DNA of 64,000 nt, taken from Zymobacter palmae (GTDB lineage Bacteria > Pseudomonadota > Gammaproteobacteria > Pseudomonadales > Halomonadaceae). Numbering within the stretch: the stretch's first letter is position 1; each line of letters starts with the position of its first letter. Made by a program: the position numbers and the translations under genes. The notes below the pieces were generated by a model that saw nothing but the letters and a program-made list of their open reading frames with translations, had not been told where the DNA came from and ran no database searches. The stretch is taken from the NCBI RefSeq assembly GCF_003610015.1, contig NZ_AP018933.1, positions 2,328,035 to 2,392,034 of the forward strand, read 5' to 3'. Below, piece after piece: positions 18,719 through 30,394 of the stretch.

Positions 18719-20056
18719 TCAACTGGCTAGCGTCATACCATCAATCAGCCAACTGCCTGTATGCAGGTTGCTACGCATATCCGTGTCATCGCCAATGGCC
18801 TGTAAATTACGGAACATGTCACGTAGGTTGCCTGCGATCGTGAAGTTTTCGACCGGATAGGCCACTCTGCCGTCTTCGATCCAGAAACCTGCCGCACCGC
18901 GCGAGTAATCCCCCGTCACGGTATTAACGCCTTGCCCCATTAGCTCCGTGATCAGTACGCCGTTGCCGATCTGGCGCAACAGGTCATCGTATGCCGTCAG
19001 CGGTGCGTCGATGCGCAGGTTGCGCGCACCGCCAGCATTGCCGGTCGTGGTCATGCCCAAACGACGTGCACTGTAAGCGGACAGCATATAGCTGGCCAGC
19101 GTGCCCTGTTCAACGAAGCGATTGTCGCGGGTATACACGCCATCGCCATCGAAAGTACTGCTTGCAAGCGCTCCGCGTAGCTGAGGCTGTTCCAGCAGCG
19201 AGAACCACTCGGGGAAGATTCGTTCGCCTAGCGCGCCATGCAGGAACGAGGCTTCGCGGAACAGAGCCCCTCCAGCGATGGCGCTCAGAAAGTGCCCCGC
19301 CAGCGTACGTGTCATAGCCGGAGCCATAACAACAGGGTAACGGCCCGTTTCGGGACGACGGCCGCCTAGGCGAGCGAGAGCTTTGTCGGCAGCCTGCTGG
19401 CCGATAAGCTGTCCCTCAACCAGCTGACGGGGATCACGCGCAGAGGTGTACTCGTAGTCACGCTGCATGCCATCGCCTTCACCTGCGATCAACACGCACG
19501 ACAGGCCATGAGAAGTACGCTGCTGGCAGCCTGTGAAGCCGTTGCTGTTGCCGTAGACCGCAGCACTGCTGGATGTTGAGCAGGAGGCTCCTTCGGAGTT
19601 ACGAATGCCTTCGACGGCCAATCCCGCTTCTTCACACGCCTGGGCGTAGGCAATAGCCTGCTCGGCGGTGATGTCCCACGGGTGATACTGATCCATGTCC
19701 GGCAGCTCTCGCGCCATTAGATCAGCCTCTGCCAGCCCGGCGGCGCTATCTTCTTCGGTAAAGCGGGCAATATCGCAGGCCTTCTCTACCGTCGCTCGGA
19801 TCGCCTCGGGGCGCGTATCCGACGTCGAGGCACTGCCCTTGCGCTGGCCGCGATAGACCGTGATGCCAATGTACTGATCACGCGACTGGGACAGAGTATC
19901 CACATCCCCTTTGCGCACGCTGACTTCCATGTTCTGTGAAGCGCTGGCAGCCACCTCGCAGGCGGTTACACCATACTGCTTAGCCTGAGCGAGCGCATCT
20001 TCGACGCGCGCGGTCAGAAGCATACGCTCCGCTTCGATATCGAACGTTCCGCTCAT
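18719..20056 (-). CDS. pmbA: Metalloprotease-related protein PmbA/TldE
   Basis: PmbA (TldE) pairs with TldD to form a heterodimeric protease that matures modified peptides such as microcin B17 and degrades CcdA. The 445-residue product has the PmbA/TldD fold but lacks the HExxxH zinc site, which lies on TldD. The start at 20056 has CAGGAGAA upstream; an in-frame start at 20104 would add 16 residues without support. It is divergent from yjgA. tldD lies 2.7 kb away, separated by yjgA and fhs. Confidence 0.94.
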   Translation of the reverse strand: MSGTFDIEAERMLLTARVEDALAQAKQYGVTACEVAASASQNMEVSVRKGDVDTLSQSRDQYIGITVYRGQRKGSASTSDTRPEAIRATVEKACDIARFTEEDSAAGLAEADLMARELPDMDQYHPWDITAEQAIAYAQACEEAGLAVEGIRNSEGASCSTSSSAAVYGNSNGFTGCQQRTSHGLSCVLIAGEGDGMQRDYEYTSARDPRQLVEGQLIGQQAADKALARLGGRRPETGRYPVVMAPAMTRTLAGHFLSAIAGGALFREASFLHGALGERIFPEWFSLLEQPQLRGALASSTFDGDGVYTRDNRFVEQGTLASYMLSAYSARRLGMTTTGNAGGARNLRIDAPLTAYDDLLRQIGNGVLITELMGQGVNTVTGDYSRGAAGFWIEDGRVAYPVENFTIAGNLRDMFRNLQAIGDDTDMRSNLHTGSWLIDGMTLAS

Positions 20057-20183
20057 GCGGTTCTCCTGCCTCGGCAGCCGCTGTACGTGGACTGCTCTTT
20101 TCATGAAATCGCGTCTCGATGCAGAGCCACTGCATTGAGCCTGTTATACTGGCGCCATTCTCTTACAGGACTAGGATGCCGAA

Positions 20184-20705
20184 ATGTCGACACCTTCTGA
20201 CCGTGATGCTGCTCTTGAGCAGCAGGATCTGCCACCCAGCAAATCCGAACTGAAACGCCAAATGGAGCACCTGCAAAAACTGGGGCGCCAGATCATTGAG
20301 CTGTCGCCTGAAATTCGTGCTCGCTTGCCACTCTCCGACGACATGCTGGCAGCCGTCGAGGAAATGGGCCGCATTCGCGCCAATGAAGCGCGTCGCCGCC
20401 ACATGCAATACGTCGGTAGGGTGATGCGCAGTGAAGACATCGCCGGTATCGAAGCGGCTTTTCTAGCCATGGAGCAGGAAGAAGACCTTCGCAACCGCGA
20501 GTTTCACCTGCTTGAACAGACCCGTGACCGCTTGATCGCCGAAGGCGACGATTTTGCTGGCGAGATCATGGCGCAGTACCCCGATATCGACCGCCAGCTG
20601 CTGCGTCAGCTCATTCGCAACGCGCGTCGCGAACGCGATGCAGGCAAGCCGCCGGCCAGCGCTCGCAAGCTGTTCCGCCTGCTGCGCGATGTGTCGGGCC
20701 TGTAA
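20184..20705 (+). CDS. yjgA: Ribosome biogenesis factor YjgA/DarP
   Basis: A 173-residue DUF615 protein. In E. coli YjgA (DarP) binds late 50S intermediates near the peptidyl-transferase centre. The sequence is highly charged and helical (RRRHMQYVGRVMR, EEEDLRNREFHLLEQ-like segments), and the family core near residues 20-110 is well kept. It commonly sits next to pmbA, as here, where the two are divergent with a 127-base gap. Confidence 0.93.
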   Translation: MSTPSDRDAALEQQDLPPSKSELKRQMEHLQKLGRQIIELSPEIRARLPLSDDMLAAVEEMGRIRANEARRRHMQYVGRVMRSEDIAGIEAAFLAMEQEEDLRNREFHLLEQTRDRLIAEGDDFAGEIMAQYPDIDRQLLRQLIRNARRERDAGKPPASARKLFRLLRDVSGL

Positions 20706-20862
20706 GGGCCTACTCACCTTTTCCTGCTGGCGGCAGCCGTGCTGCCCTATCAAGCGAGGGTGGTCATCATGCCTGTTTCACAGGAGGAGTACCACCCCGC
20801 GGAACCGTGCCCGTTCGTTCTGCGATCAGGCACGGTGAACGGCAGCAAGCCGCCTTTTTCTG

Positions 20863-22548
20863 CTAGAACAGCCCGGTCACTCGACCATCGGGCAGCACAT
20901 CCATGTCCAGCGCTGCAGGACGCTTGGGCAGCCCCGGCATAGTCATTACGTTCCCCGTCAAGGCGGCGATGAAACCTGCACCCAGCGAGACCTGGAATTC
21001 ACGAACGTGCAGCACGAAGTCCGAAGGACGTCCAAGTAGAGTAGGATCATCCGACAGCGAGTACTGAGTCTTAGCAACGCAGACGCACAGCCGATCCCAG
21101 CCCAGGCGCTTGAAATCCGCCAACTGCTTGGCAGCCTTTGATGAAAACTCGACGCCTTTCCCACCGTAGACGCGTGTTACCAGCGTCTGCAGCTTGTCCT
21201 CAATCGACGCAGCGGTGTCATATAGCGGGCGATAGTGTCCCTTGTGCTGCTTAATGAGCGCCAGCACCTCTTTTGCTAGTGTTTCACCACCCGCCCCACC
21301 TTCCGACCAGACACGGCTTTCAGCAACAGGATAGTCGCGCGCATCGCACCAGCTGTTGATGAACGCCAGCTCATCCTCTGTATCACTGGTGAAACGGTTG
21401 ATGGCGACCACGAACGGCAATCCGAACGCCTTAATGGTCTCGATGTGCTTCTCAAGATTCTCCATCCCACGCGCCAGCGCTTCGACATCTTCATAGCCGA
21501 GCTGGTCTCGTGCCACACCGCCGTGCATCTTAAGCGCTCGCGCCGTTGCAACGATGACAACTGCTTTCGGTGACAGGCCGCCCATGCGCGCCTTGATGTC
21601 GAGGAACTTTTCAGCCCCCAGATCTGCGCCGAACCCTGCTTCGGTGACCACGTAATCGCCCAGCTTGAGCGCCATACGGGTCGCCAACAGGCTGTTGCAA
21701 CCGTGGGCGATATTGGCAAATGGGCCGCCATGTACCAACGCTGGCGTGTTCTCCAGTGTTTGGATCAGGTTGGGGTTGAGAGCATCCTTGAGCAGCAGCG
21801 TTAGTGCGCCTTGCGCACCAAGGTCGCTGACCTGCACCGGACGCTGATCCCATGTCCACGCCACAACCATTCGACCCAGTCGTTCACGCAGGTCATCAAG
21901 GCCATTGGCGAGACACAGAACCGCCATGATCTCTGAGGCAACAGTGATCTGAAAACCATCTTCTCGCAGGATGCCGTTCGCTGGACCGCCCAAACCAATC
22001 GTGATCTGGCGCAGTGCACGGTCGTTAAGATCAACGGCACGCTTCCAAACCACACGACGTGGGTCGATGCCCAACGCATTGCCTTGGTGCAGGTGGTTGT
22101 CGATCAGTGCAGACAGCAGATTATTAGCAGTCGTGATGGCATGGATATCGCCCGTGAAGTGCAGGTTGAGCTCGTCCATGGGCACGACTTGGGAATAGCC
22201 GCCGCCTGCTGCGCCGCCCTTCAGCCCCATGTTCGGTCCCAGAGAGGGTTCACGCAGGGCAATGATGGCGCGTTTGCCTAGACGGTTCAGTGCCTGGCCC
22301 AGCCCGACGGTAACGGTCGACTTGCCTTCGCCCGCCGGTGTCGGGTTAATGGAGGTCACCAGAATCAGTTGGCCATCAGGCGCATCTTTCAGGCGTTCCA
22401 GAATGTCGATCGACAGCTTGGCCTTGTAGTGCCCATACGGCATCCATTCCTGTTCCGACAGCGAGAGCTGAGCCGCAATCTCACCGATGGGTTTCATGGC
22501 CGCCTGCTGAGCGATCTCGATGTCTGAGCCGATACGCTTTTCTACCAC
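20863..22548 (-). CDS. fhs: Formate--tetrahydrofolate ligase
   Basis: Fhs makes 10-formyl-THF from formate, THF and ATP, feeding purine and fMet synthesis, and can run in reverse to yield ATP and formate. The 561 residues match the family. The nucleotide loop TPAGEGKST and the [24 protein letters not shown] region are seen, the latter in pieces [11 protein letters not shown] and [11 protein letters not shown]. The start is GTG at 22548 with AGGGAG nine bases upstream. The gene interrupts the tldD-yjgA-pmbA group and is patchy in gammaproteobacteria. Confidence 0.96.
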   Translation of the reverse strand: MVEKRIGSDIEIAQQAAMKPIGEIAAQLSLSEQEWMPYGHYKAKLSIDILERLKDAPDGQLILVTSINPTPAGEGKSTVTVGLGQALNRLGKRAIIALREPSLGPNMGLKGGAAGGGYSQVVPMDELNLHFTGDIHAITTANNLLSALIDNHLHQGNALGIDPRRVVWKRAVDLNDRALRQITIGLGGPANGILREDGFQITVASEIMAVLCLANGLDDLRERLGRMVVAWTWDQRPVQVSDLGAQGALTLLLKDALNPNLIQTLENTPALVHGGPFANIAHGCNSLLATRMALKLGDYVVTEAGFGADLGAEKFLDIKARMGGLSPKAVVIVATARALKMHGGVARDQLGYEDVEALARGMENLEKHIETIKAFGLPFVVAINRFTSDTEDELAFINSWCDARDYPVAESRVWSEGGAGGETLAKEVLALIKQHKGHYRPLYDTAASIEDKLQTLVTRVYGGKGVEFSSKAAKQLADFKRLGWDRLCVCVAKTQYSLSDDPTLLGRPSDFVLHVREFQVSLGAGFIAALTGNVMTMPGLPKRPAALDMDVLPDGRVTGLF

Positions 22549-22709
22549 AGCATTCTCCCTTTAGCGTGAAGAGACCAATAACCTGTAGATCTCTGGATGA
22601 TGAACACGTTGCACTGCGTTGTTGTTGTTGCCAGCCACCCATCAGTGGGCCGCTCGGGCACTGCGCATCCGCTTGTCATCTTGCTAGCAAGCGCTGCGCC
22701 ATAACAGAA

Positions 22710-22733
22710 CAGGGCACCTAAAAAGGTGCCCTG
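22710..22733 (-). terminator. Terminator after tldD
   Basis: Perfect 10-bp stem CAGGGCACCT (22710-22719) with AGGTGCCCTG (22724-22733) and a 4-base loop, 12 bases past the tldD stop; the minus strand continues TTCTGTT. The U-tract is poor. Confidence 0.55.
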
Positions 22734-22744
22734 CATCATCGTTA

Positions 22745-24211
22745 TTATGCTTGCGTCCCACCTACGGTAAGCGCGTCCAGCTTGAGTGTTGGTTGCCCGA
22801 CCCCGACCGGTACAGACTGCCCTTGCTTGCCGCAGACCCCAACGCCTTCGTCCATAGCCGAGTCGTTACCAATCATTGAGACCTGGCGCATAACCTCTGC
22901 CCCACTGCCAATCAAGGTGGCTCCTTTGACGGGCGTGGTAATCTTACCGTCTTCGATCAGCCACGCTTCACTGGCAGAAAAGACAAACTGCCCAGACGTG
23001 ATATCGACTTGTCCACCCCCAAAACTGGAGGCGTACAGCCCATACTTGACGCTGGCAATAATTTCTTCCGGCGCATAGTCACCCCCGAGCATGCAGGTAT
23101 TGGTCATGCGCGGCATGGGCAGCGATGCATAGGATTCACGGCGACCATTGCCGGTGGGCGCCATGCCCATCAAACGCGCGTTGAGCTTGTCCTGCATGTA
23201 GCCGACCAAGATGCCGTCTTCAATCAGCGGCGTGCACTGCCCCGGCGTTCCTTCATCATCTACTGACAGCGAGCCGCGGCAGTCAAGCGGCGTGGCATCG
23301 TCAACGATCGTAACGCCTTTTGCGGCGACCTGTTCACCAATGCGCCCCGAGAAGACCGAGCTACCACGACGGTTAAAGTCACCTTCTAGCCCATGACCCA
23401 CCGCTTCGTGCAGCAGAATGCCCGGCCAGCCGTTGCCCAGCACCACTGGCAGCGTACCGGCGGGTGCTGCCACGGCGTCCATATTGGTCAGTGCTTCCTT
23501 GACGGCAGAACGTGCATAACGCTCAGCCACCCCGCGAGCTCGCAGCGTCGCCAGATCGAAGCGACCACCGCCACCCGCACTGCCGCGTTCGCGACGGCCG
23601 TTGCGTACCGCAATAACCGAGACGTTGAAACGGGTCATCGGGCGAATATCCGCCGCCAGCGTGCCATCGCTGGCGCGTACCAGAATCACTTCGTAAGACG
23701 CGGAAAGCGATACGCTGACCTGCTTAACGCTCGGATCGCAGGCACGTGCGATGCGGTCCGCTTCTTTCAGCCAAGCCACCTTGTCGTCGGCGGTCAGCCC
23801 GGACAGCGGATCGGCGCTCGCATAGCGGGTATCGAAAGCACAGGGACGGGCTGCAGCAACACGCCCTTGCTGGCCACTGCGGACGATACGAGAAGCGGTC
23901 TGACCGATCTCGCGCAGCGCCACTGCGTCGATGCGGCTGGAATAGGAAAAGCCCGTCCGCTCACCCGCGAGGGCCCGCGCACCAACACCGCTATCAATGC
24001 TGTAGCTGGCATCGCGCACTTCGCCATCTTCCAGCGACCAGTGCTCCTGCCAGCCTTTCTGGAAGAACAGTTCGGCCAGATCGACGCCCGGCCCCATGGC
24101 ATGGCCCAGCGCCACATCCAGCGTGCCGAGATCAAGATCACCCGGCAACAACAGGGTACGCTCGGCTTCCTGCAGCATATCGTCGGCAGAGGGTCTGTGC
24201 GTATCCATCAT
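22745..24211 (-). CDS. tldD: Metalloprotease TldD
   Basis: TldD is the catalytic partner of PmbA/TldE. The zinc motif HEAVGH is present in the middle of the protein, and the C-terminal half holds the [20 protein letters not shown]-type strands seen in the family. The start is the first of two adjacent ATGs at 24211, with AAGGA 8-9 bases upstream, giving 488 residues (E. coli 481). It follows yhdP by 37 bases on the same strand. Confidence 0.95.
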   Translation of the reverse strand: MMDTHRPSADDMLQEAERTLLLPGDLDLGTLDVALGHAMGPGVDLAELFFQKGWQEHWSLEDGEVRDASYSIDSGVGARALAGERTGFSYSSRIDAVALREIGQTASRIVRSGQQGRVAAARPCAFDTRYASADPLSGLTADDKVAWLKEADRIARACDPSVKQVSVSLSASYEVILVRASDGTLAADIRPMTRFNVSVIAVRNGRRERGSAGGGGRFDLATLRARGVAERYARSAVKEALTNMDAVAAPAGTLPVVLGNGWPGILLHEAVGHGLEGDFNRRGSSVFSGRIGEQVAAKGVTIVDDATPLDCRGSLSVDDEGTPGQCTPLIEDGILVGYMQDKLNARLMGMAPTGNGRRESYASLPMPRMTNTCMLGGDYAPEEIIASVKYGLYASSFGGGQVDITSGQFVFSASEAWLIEDGKITTPVKGATLIGSGAEVMRQVSMIGNDSAMDEGVGVCGKQGQSVPVGVGQPTLKLDALTVGGTQA

Positions 24212-24248
24212 TAGCGAAATCCTTGCGAAGGAAGGACGCCTGAACGCA

Positions 24249-27200
24249 TCAGTGCGTCGTTTCCAGTGTAAAGGTCGGAGCATCCCATGAGCCCTCGACC
24301 CGATAATGAAGTTCGGTCAGCTGATTGAACTGGTCACCGAAAAGCCAGTTAGTGCCCAGCAGCACCGCGCCAAGCTGCGGCAGGCCGGTCAGCAGCGCGG
24401 CAATCGGTAGTCCCTGCATTACGGGCACGGTTACTCCAACGCGCTGATTGACCGTACGCTGCAGCAGATCGACCTGCCCATCGGCGGAGAAATGTGTCAC
24501 AGCAGCGTCGATTTCGATCGGGCGGCGCGTGATTAAAATGCCATCACTGAAGGTACCACTGCCCTTGATACTATTGAAGGCTGTACCTGAATGAATCACG
24601 TCCGTGAAGTCCAACCGCAGGCGACGCAGGATATTATTGAGGTTCAGCAGTCCAACCATGCGCACCGAAGTGGAATCAATGCTCATGAAACGCCCTGCCT
24701 TGACGTCGGTATCCAGCGACCCCGTGGCGGTACCGAGCGTAGGCTGCCACGGTGCTCCCGGCCATGCAAAAGCCATGTCGATCGTACCGCCTTCCGTAGT
24801 ATGCACCACCTCTGGCTGCCCAAAGGCCGCTAACAGCTCTGCAAAGTCACCCAAATCAAGATGAGCCTTGCCTTGGGTGACACTGGCCTTGCCTGCTTTC
24901 ATCCAACGGCCTGACATATTCAGCACCGAACCTTTAAAGGCCAGCCTCATATTGTCTAGCGACAGCATGTCTGCCGCCGTCTGCCAGTGCGCCGTCAGAT
25001 CTCCGACAGCCTGCCCTTTCAGCAAAATCTTCGCAATGCTCAGCGTGCCGTTGGGCACATTCTCTAGCGTTTCCGGCAGTGCGACGGGGTCGACGTGAGG
25101 CCGAGGGATGACGAACACTTCATCCGTCAGTTCGTGGCCCTCCTGCTGACGCTCGGACTGCATCAACCCCGTGATGCCATCCAGCGACAGGGTATCCAGC
25201 GCCAAATCAAACTGATCCTTCGACCCCGGCAGCCACGTCAGGCGACCGTTTATCAAGTTTCCCGTCGCGTCGATGCGCCACAGGCCCTTCTCATCGGCAT
25301 TACCGCTGAGGCGCACCTGCCCGAGGCACTGCTGATTCAATGCAATGCACGGCGTGTCGACCAACAGACGGCGGATGGCCGGCGCAGCCGCACTACCCTC
25401 TGAAGTTGACGTCGTGCTGTCTTGGTGGCCAACGGCCGTCATGTCGAGCGCCTTGATCGCAGGCATCCACTCATCGATAGCCACTCGCGGCGTAGTCCAA
25501 TGCACCGTCCAGCCGGGCGAGTCATCCCACGGCTGACGCACCAGCGGCCAGTGTTCGACCCACAGCTGCCCCTGCGTCATGTCGTTGCGCCAGCGGGCCC
25601 ACAATCGTCGGTCAATCAGCGCACTGCCGTCACCGTGGGTCAGGTCCATATCGACCTTGAGCGGTGCTGCTTCATCAGCCGACTTGCCCAGCGGAGCGGG
25701 CAGCGGCAGGGTCACACCCTCTAGAGTACTGTCGATCAGCAGACGCGTAACATCACCAATTTCCAGCAGCGCTCGGTAGGATGTCTGACCGCGTGTGTCC
25801 GGTGCCAAACCACGAAAGGCGAGCCAGTCCAGTGCCACTTGTGCATCGGCCTTGCCCTCCACACGAATGTCACCGTCGGCATCCTTGAACGCCAGCGTAG
25901 CGTGAGCGGGTCCGCCGAACGCACTGCCCTTGGCGTCGGCCGTCAGGCGCGTCTGATCCCCTATCAGCGAGAAGCGCGCCGTACCCTCAATAGCGCGAAT
26001 ATTCAGATCATGCGGTTGAATGTCCAGCTGACCGCGCTGGATCCGCCCGCTCGCTTCGACCTTGATCGGCTTGCCATCTTCGAACGGCACGTCGACATCT
26101 AGCGTGGCCTGTAACGGCCCGCGGGCCTGCCACGGTGCGATCGTCTTCTTCAGAGAGGGTGACAGCGCCGCCTGCTTGAGGACGCGAAGCAGCGCACCTG
26201 TATCGCCGGTTACGGGCGAATGCACGATCAGACGGTCGTCTGCATAGCGTGCTTCAGCCTGTCGCCCGACCAGTCCCAATAGCGTGGCACTGTCAATGCG
26301 CGCCACCATACGTTCATCACGATAATCCAGATGCCCCGCAACATTCGTCAACGCAGGCCAGCCCGGCAGATAAGCCAACTCGACATCCTGCAGATCAAAC
26401 GACAGATCAGAACTCAGGTGATGCTCGGCCTTCGCTCCCAGCGGGCGCTCCAGCTTAGCCAGTTCATCTTCCAGCGGCATCGACAGCGCAATGTGCGCAC
26501 GGTTAACGCGCCCACGATGAATATTGGTCGCCAGCCACTCTCCCAATGCGGGCGGTAAGGCCTGCGTCGGCAACCAGTCCCGGCTGTCCTTGACCACCGC
26601 ATTCTGCGCATCAAGCGTCATGCTGAATGCGCCTTCACCGCGGTCTGGAGCCCAAAGCGACAGTGCCCCCTGAAGCGTTGCGCCCTCACGCACGATGTCG
26701 ATCGGGTCGATCTTAAGGCGCCAGTCGCTGTCGTTTTCTCGCTGCCAGGCTAGGCGGGCATGCCCCTGCGACAACGTCCATTCACGCGGGAAAATGCTCG
26801 GTAAGAAAAAAGTCGCGCCCGGCGCAAGGGACACATCCAGTGTCCCGTTACGTGTATCGGTCTGCAGTTGGCCGTCGAAAGGCCCCAGGACAGGAATATT
26901 GTCCCAGCCCGAAACGCGTGCCTGCTGAAGCTGAGCGCCGACACTGATGCCGTGCGTACCGTCAAACGTCAGCGACAGAGCCGCTACGTGGCCGCGCGGA
27001 TTAAGCTGTGTCAGGCCACTGCGCAGCCCTGCTGAGGAAGGCAGCATCGGCCATACCATCGACAAATCTGTGATATCGAATGTGGGAAACTGCATGACCA
27101 GCGAGTGCGCATCGCCTTTCAGCGTGGCCGTTGACGGCAACTGCGATGGCCCCAACGCGTTTTTGCTGTTGCGATGCTGGAGCAGCATATCCTGCAACTG

Positions 27201-28142
27201 CCCTTGCCATGCCTGGCCGTTCCAGTGCAACTGACCGTTCAAAGCCAGACGCCCCGTGGCCCACTGGCGCGGCACCACGTCTTCACGTAGCACCATGAAG
27301 GAAGGAATATCCACTGCCGCAGAAGCATCGTGGAGACGATGGTCGGCCCATGTAGCGGCCAGCCTGACGCTACCCTGCAACCCCACCTGATAGTGACGCC
27401 CGCTGCCCAGCAGTGTTAGCAATTCACCCGCTTGGCGACCGTCCACGTCAATGCCCATCTGCCACGGCACGCCGCGGGTACTGGTAGTAGCCAGCGCCAG
27501 CTGCGCCAACGCGGCATCGTCGCCCTGCTGGCGTATGGCCGCCTGCCAGTGAACATCACCGGTAGCGGAATGACTGGACGACAGCGAGGGCAGCTCGAAC
27601 ACCATCGTTCGCTGTAAACCTTGCAGGGTAACGCGGAGATCGTCGATTGCCACATCAGCAGGGCGTAACTGTTCTAGCCATTGATCGATGCGATCCCAAC
27701 TCAGCCCCTCAGCGTCGTCGCGGTCATCCTTGGAAGAAGAAGAGATCAACAGCCACTGACCATCCGACTGCTGTTGGAGTGCAATATGGGGCTGACTGGC
27801 ATGTAAAGCGCTCACTACTGCGCCACCGGTCATGGCATGCCACAGGTCGAGTTGCGCGTCGGCCTGCGCCAGCGACACCGCTTGGCGATGCGTAAACGCA
27901 TCTTCAAGCGTCAGCTGGCTGACCTGTATGCCCAGCGTACTGCCCTTGAGCGATACCACCAGTTCATCGGCATGGCCGTCCAGCTGTTCGGGAATAGGTA
28001 GATAGCGACGCCAAGAAGCCAGATCGACATCCCGAAAATGCCACGGCGCGACGTGCAGACTGACGAGCAGCAGCACGATGATCAGTACGAGCGACGCGAT
28101 CAGCGCCAACCCGCAGCGTAACAGGATTCGGGATACCCGCAT
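24249..28142 (-). CDS. yhdP: AsmA-like envelope lipid transport protein YhdP
   Basis: A very large (1297 residues) protein with one N-terminal membrane helix (about 8-30) and a long periplasmic beta-rich body ending in an AsmA-like C-terminal domain (near [20 protein letters not shown]). In E. coli YhdP, with TamB and YdbH, moves phospholipid to the outer membrane. The start at 28142 is preceded by GGGGTAGGTCG, and 4 bases separate it from the rng stop. A chain mreBCD-maf-rng-yhdP-tldD is the usual order. Confidence 0.93.
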   Translation of the reverse strand: MRVSRILLRCGLALIASLVLIIVLLLVSLHVAPWHFRDVDLASWRRYLPIPEQLDGHADELVVSLKGSTLGIQVSQLTLEDAFTHRQAVSLAQADAQLDLWHAMTGGAVVSALHASQPHIALQQQSDGQWLLISSSSKDDRDDAEGLSWDRIDQWLEQLRPADVAIDDLRVTLQGLQRTMVFELPSLSSSHSATGDVHWQAAIRQQGDDAALAQLALATTSTRGVPWQMGIDVDGRQAGELLTLLGSGRHYQVGLQGSVRLAATWADHRLHDASAAVDIPSFMVLREDVVPRQWATGRLALNGQLHWNGQAWQGQLQDMLLQHRNSKNALGPSQLPSTATLKGDAHSLVMQFPTFDITDLSMVWPMLPSSAGLRSGLTQLNPRGHVAALSLTFDGTHGISVGAQLQQARVSGWDNIPVLGPFDGQLQTDTRNGTLDVSLAPGATFFLPSIFPREWTLSQGHARLAWQRENDSDWRLKIDPIDIVREGATLQGALSLWAPDRGEGAFSMTLDAQNAVVKDSRDWLPTQALPPALGEWLATNIHRGRVNRAHIALSMPLEDELAKLERPLGAKAEHHLSSDLSFDLQDVELAYLPGWPALTNVAGHLDYRDERMVARIDSATLLGLVGRQAEARYADDRLIVHSPVTGDTGALLRVLKQAALSPSLKKTIAPWQARGPLQATLDVDVPFEDGKPIKVEASGRIQRGQLDIQPHDLNIRAIEGTARFSLIGDQTRLTADAKGSAFGGPAHATLAFKDADGDIRVEGKADAQVALDWLAFRGLAPDTRGQTSYRALLEIGDVTRLLIDSTLEGVTLPLPAPLGKSADEAAPLKVDMDLTHGDGSALIDRRLWARWRNDMTQGQLWVEHWPLVRQPWDDSPGWTVHWTTPRVAIDEWMPAIKALDMTAVGHQDSTTSTSEGSAAAPAIRRLLVDTPCIALNQQCLGQVRLSGNADEKGLWRIDATGNLINGRLTWLPGSKDQFDLALDTLSLDGITGLMQSERQQEGHELTDEVFVIPRPHVDPVALPETLENVPNGTLSIAKILLKGQAVGDLTAHWQTAADMLSLDNMRLAFKGSVLNMSGRWMKAGKASVTQGKAHLDLGDFAELLAAFGQPEVVHTTEGGTIDMAFAWPGAPWQPTLGTATGSLDTDVKAGRFMSIDSTSVRMVGLLNLNNILRRLRLDFTDVIHSGTAFNSIKGSGTFSDGILITRRPIEIDAAVTHFSADGQVDLLQRTVNQRVGVTVPVMQGLPIAALLTGLPQLGAVLLGTNWLFGDQFNQLTELHYRVEGSWDAPTFTLETTH

Positions 28143-28146
28143 CGAC

Positions 28147-29610
28147 CTACCCCAGTACGATGTCGTACTGCTCCTGATAATAGTGGCTTTCGGCCTGGAA
28201 CCGCACCGGCAGCCCAATAAAGGCCTCCAGCTCGGCTACCGCAGGCGCAGTGTCGTTGAGGAAGCGCTCGACCACCGACGTCGACGCCAGTACCAGATAG
28301 CCACTGGCCCGGCTCAGACGATTGATGCGCACGATTTCCCTCAGGATCTCATAGCATAGCGTCTCTGCGGTTTTCTGCGTGCCGCGCCCTCGACATGTCT
28401 GACAAGGTTCACACAGGGTCTGTTCAAGACTTTTTCGCGTTCTCTTACGCGTAACCTGCACAAGTCCCAGTTCGGTCACGCCGGACAACTTAGTGCGGGC
28501 AAGGTCGTGTTCCAGCGCTTTCTCGAGGGTACGAATGACCTGACGCTGGTGTTCACTTGACGCCATGTCGATGAAGTCGATGATGATGATGCCGCCGAGG
28601 TTGCGCAGTCGCAGCTGCCGCGCAATGGCCTGTGCCGCTTCTAGGTTGGTACGGAAGATAGTGTCTTCGAGATTGCGATAGCCCACATAGCCGCCCGTAT
28701 TGACGTCGATGGTGGTCATCGCTTCGGTCTGATCGAGGATCAGGTAGCCTCCCGACTTAAGTGGCACCTTGCGCTCAAGCGCCTTCTGCAACTCGTCCTC
28801 GACACTGTACATCTCGAAGATTGGCCGATCGCCCGTGTAGTGCTCAATGCGCTCGGACAGCGCGGGAATGTAGTCCTCAGCGAACTGCTTGAGCTTCTCG
28901 AAGTTTTCACGCGAGTCGACACGCACGCGTTCAACGTCATCGCGCATCAAATCACGCAGCACGCGCAGGAACAGCGGCTGATCGTAATAGAGAAGCGAAG
29001 GCGCATGCTGTTCAATGCGTCGCTCCGACAGCTTGCGCCACAGATGAGCCAAGAACTGCATGTCCAGCGCTAGCGCTTCGTCATCGGCCGCCTCGGCCGC
29101 CGTTCTTACGATAAAACCGCCCGACAGCAGATCCCCCCACGGCGCACGCAGTGCTTCGATGGTTTGGCGCAACCGCTCGCGGGTCGCCTCATCCTTGATG
29201 CGCTGAGACACGCCAAGATGGGAAGCCCCTGGCATGTACACCATGTAGCGGGAAGGCAGTGAGAGGTGCGTGGTCAGACGCGCCCCTTTTGTGCCAATGG
29301 GGTCCTTGACCACCTGCACCACCAGCCGCTGTCCTTCATGCAACAGCGTCTGGATGGGGGGGATCTGATCGGCATGCAGCTGCTGTGCAGCCACTTCCTT
29401 GACGTGAATGAACGCCGCGCGTTCTAACCCGATATCGATGAAGGCAGCCTGCATGCCAGGAAGCACGCGAACCACCTTGCCCTTATAGATGTTGCCGACG
29501 ATCCCCTGACGGTGGTGCCGCTCAATGGCCGCCTCCTGAAGGACGCCATGTTCGACCAGTGCAACACGCGTCTCCATTGGCGTCAGGTTGATGAGCACCT
29601 CGCCACTCAT
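28147..29610 (-). CDS. rng: Ribonuclease G
   Basis: RNase G cleaves single-stranded AU-rich RNA and matures the 5' end of 16S rRNA. The 487 residues cover an N-terminal S1-like RNA-binding region (from about 37), the RNase H/DNase I-like catalytic core with GGIIIIDFIDM, and the zinc-link CEPCQTCRGRG near residue 404. There is no long C-terminal scaffold, so it is RNase G and not RNase E. Last of the mre-maf-rng chain before yhdP. Confidence 0.96.
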   Translation of the reverse strand: MSGEVLINLTPMETRVALVEHGVLQEAAIERHHRQGIVGNIYKGKVVRVLPGMQAAFIDIGLERAAFIHVKEVAAQQLHADQIPPIQTLLHEGQRLVVQVVKDPIGTKGARLTTHLSLPSRYMVYMPGASHLGVSQRIKDEATRERLRQTIEALRAPWGDLLSGGFIVRTAAEAADDEALALDMQFLAHLWRKLSERRIEQHAPSLLYYDQPLFLRVLRDLMRDDVERVRVDSRENFEKLKQFAEDYIPALSERIEHYTGDRPIFEMYSVEDELQKALERKVPLKSGGYLILDQTEAMTTIDVNTGGYVGYRNLEDTIFRTNLEAAQAIARQLRLRNLGGIIIIDFIDMASSEHQRQVIRTLEKALEHDLARTKLSGVTELGLVQVTRKRTRKSLEQTLCEPCQTCRGRGTQKTAETLCYEILREIVRINRLSRASGYLVLASTSVVERFLNDTAPAVAELEAFIGLPVRFQAESHYYQEQYDIVLG

Positions 29611-29785
29611 GAATCACCCCGATTATTCAGACACAGAAGCCCGACGGACACGGCCTGCTGGGCCGCACCCTGCGTCGAGTGCTTCGTGAAACAAGACATA
29701 GGATGGTCGTTCGCCACAGCGAACCCGTTTCTTCCAGTCTATAGGGAACATGCGCATAAATGAACCGCATGCGACATGCCACCCA

Positions 29786-30370
29786 TTATGCCAGTGGATC
29801 AAGCCCTTGCTGACGCAGCAGCAGCGCGGTTTCTGCAAGAGGAAGGCCAATGACGGCACTGGGACTGCCAGAGAGGCGTGTCACGAACTGACCGCCCCGC
29901 CCTTGCAGGGCATAGCTGCCAGCCTTACCGCGTGGCTCGCCAGTCAACCAGTATGCTTTTGCTTCAGCATACGATATCTCTCGGAATGACACTGCGGTCG
30001 TTACACTAACGTCGAGTAAGCCCGCCGGTCCGGCGACGCATACCGCCGTTATTACCTCGTGCGTACGGCCGGACAGCCGCATCAACGTGGCAATGGCATC
30101 ATCGGCATCACGAGGCTTGCCCAGTACCCGCCCGTCACACAGCATGGCGGTATCGGCCGCAACGATGCACCCATGGGCAAAGTGACGCACCCCCGCCTCA
30201 GCCTTTAGCCGAGTGACACGACAGACGTAGTCCATTAATGATTCATCGGGAAGATAGCGCTCATCCACGTCGGGGGCATGCTGAGCGGCGACCTGCATGC
30301 CCAGCTGCTCCAACAGCTGAAGACGCTGCGGAGAGCCGGACGCAAGAAAGAGAGGTAAGGAAGGTATCAT
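29786..30370 (-). CDS. Maf-type nucleoside triphosphate pyrophosphatase
   Basis: A 194-residue Maf protein. Maf enzymes hydrolyse dTTP, UTP or modified nucleotides to monophosphates. The phosphate-binding SGSPQR near residue 11, DERY and ADTAM (Asp of the active site) are visible. Position between mreD and rng, as in E. coli yhdE, and the YhdE-like ending suggest the dTTP/UTP-type enzyme, but substrate class is an inference. Confidence 0.92.
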   Translation of the reverse strand: MIPSLPLFLASGSPQRLQLLEQLGMQVAAQHAPDVDERYLPDESLMDYVCRVTRLKAEAGVRHFAHGCIVAADTAMLCDGRVLGKPRDADDAIATLMRLSGRTHEVITAVCVAGPAGLLDVSVTTAVSFREISYAEAKAYWLTGEPRGKAGSYALQGRGGQFVTRLSGSPSAVIGLPLAETALLLRQQGLDPLA

Positions 30371-30394
30371 GATGAAGTGCGTAGCAAGACAGCG

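Noticed and set aside
20800-20862. Weak CGGC-AGCAA-GCCG stem followed by CTTTTTC after yjgA
   Set aside because: The stem is only 4 bp, too short to call a terminator by eye.
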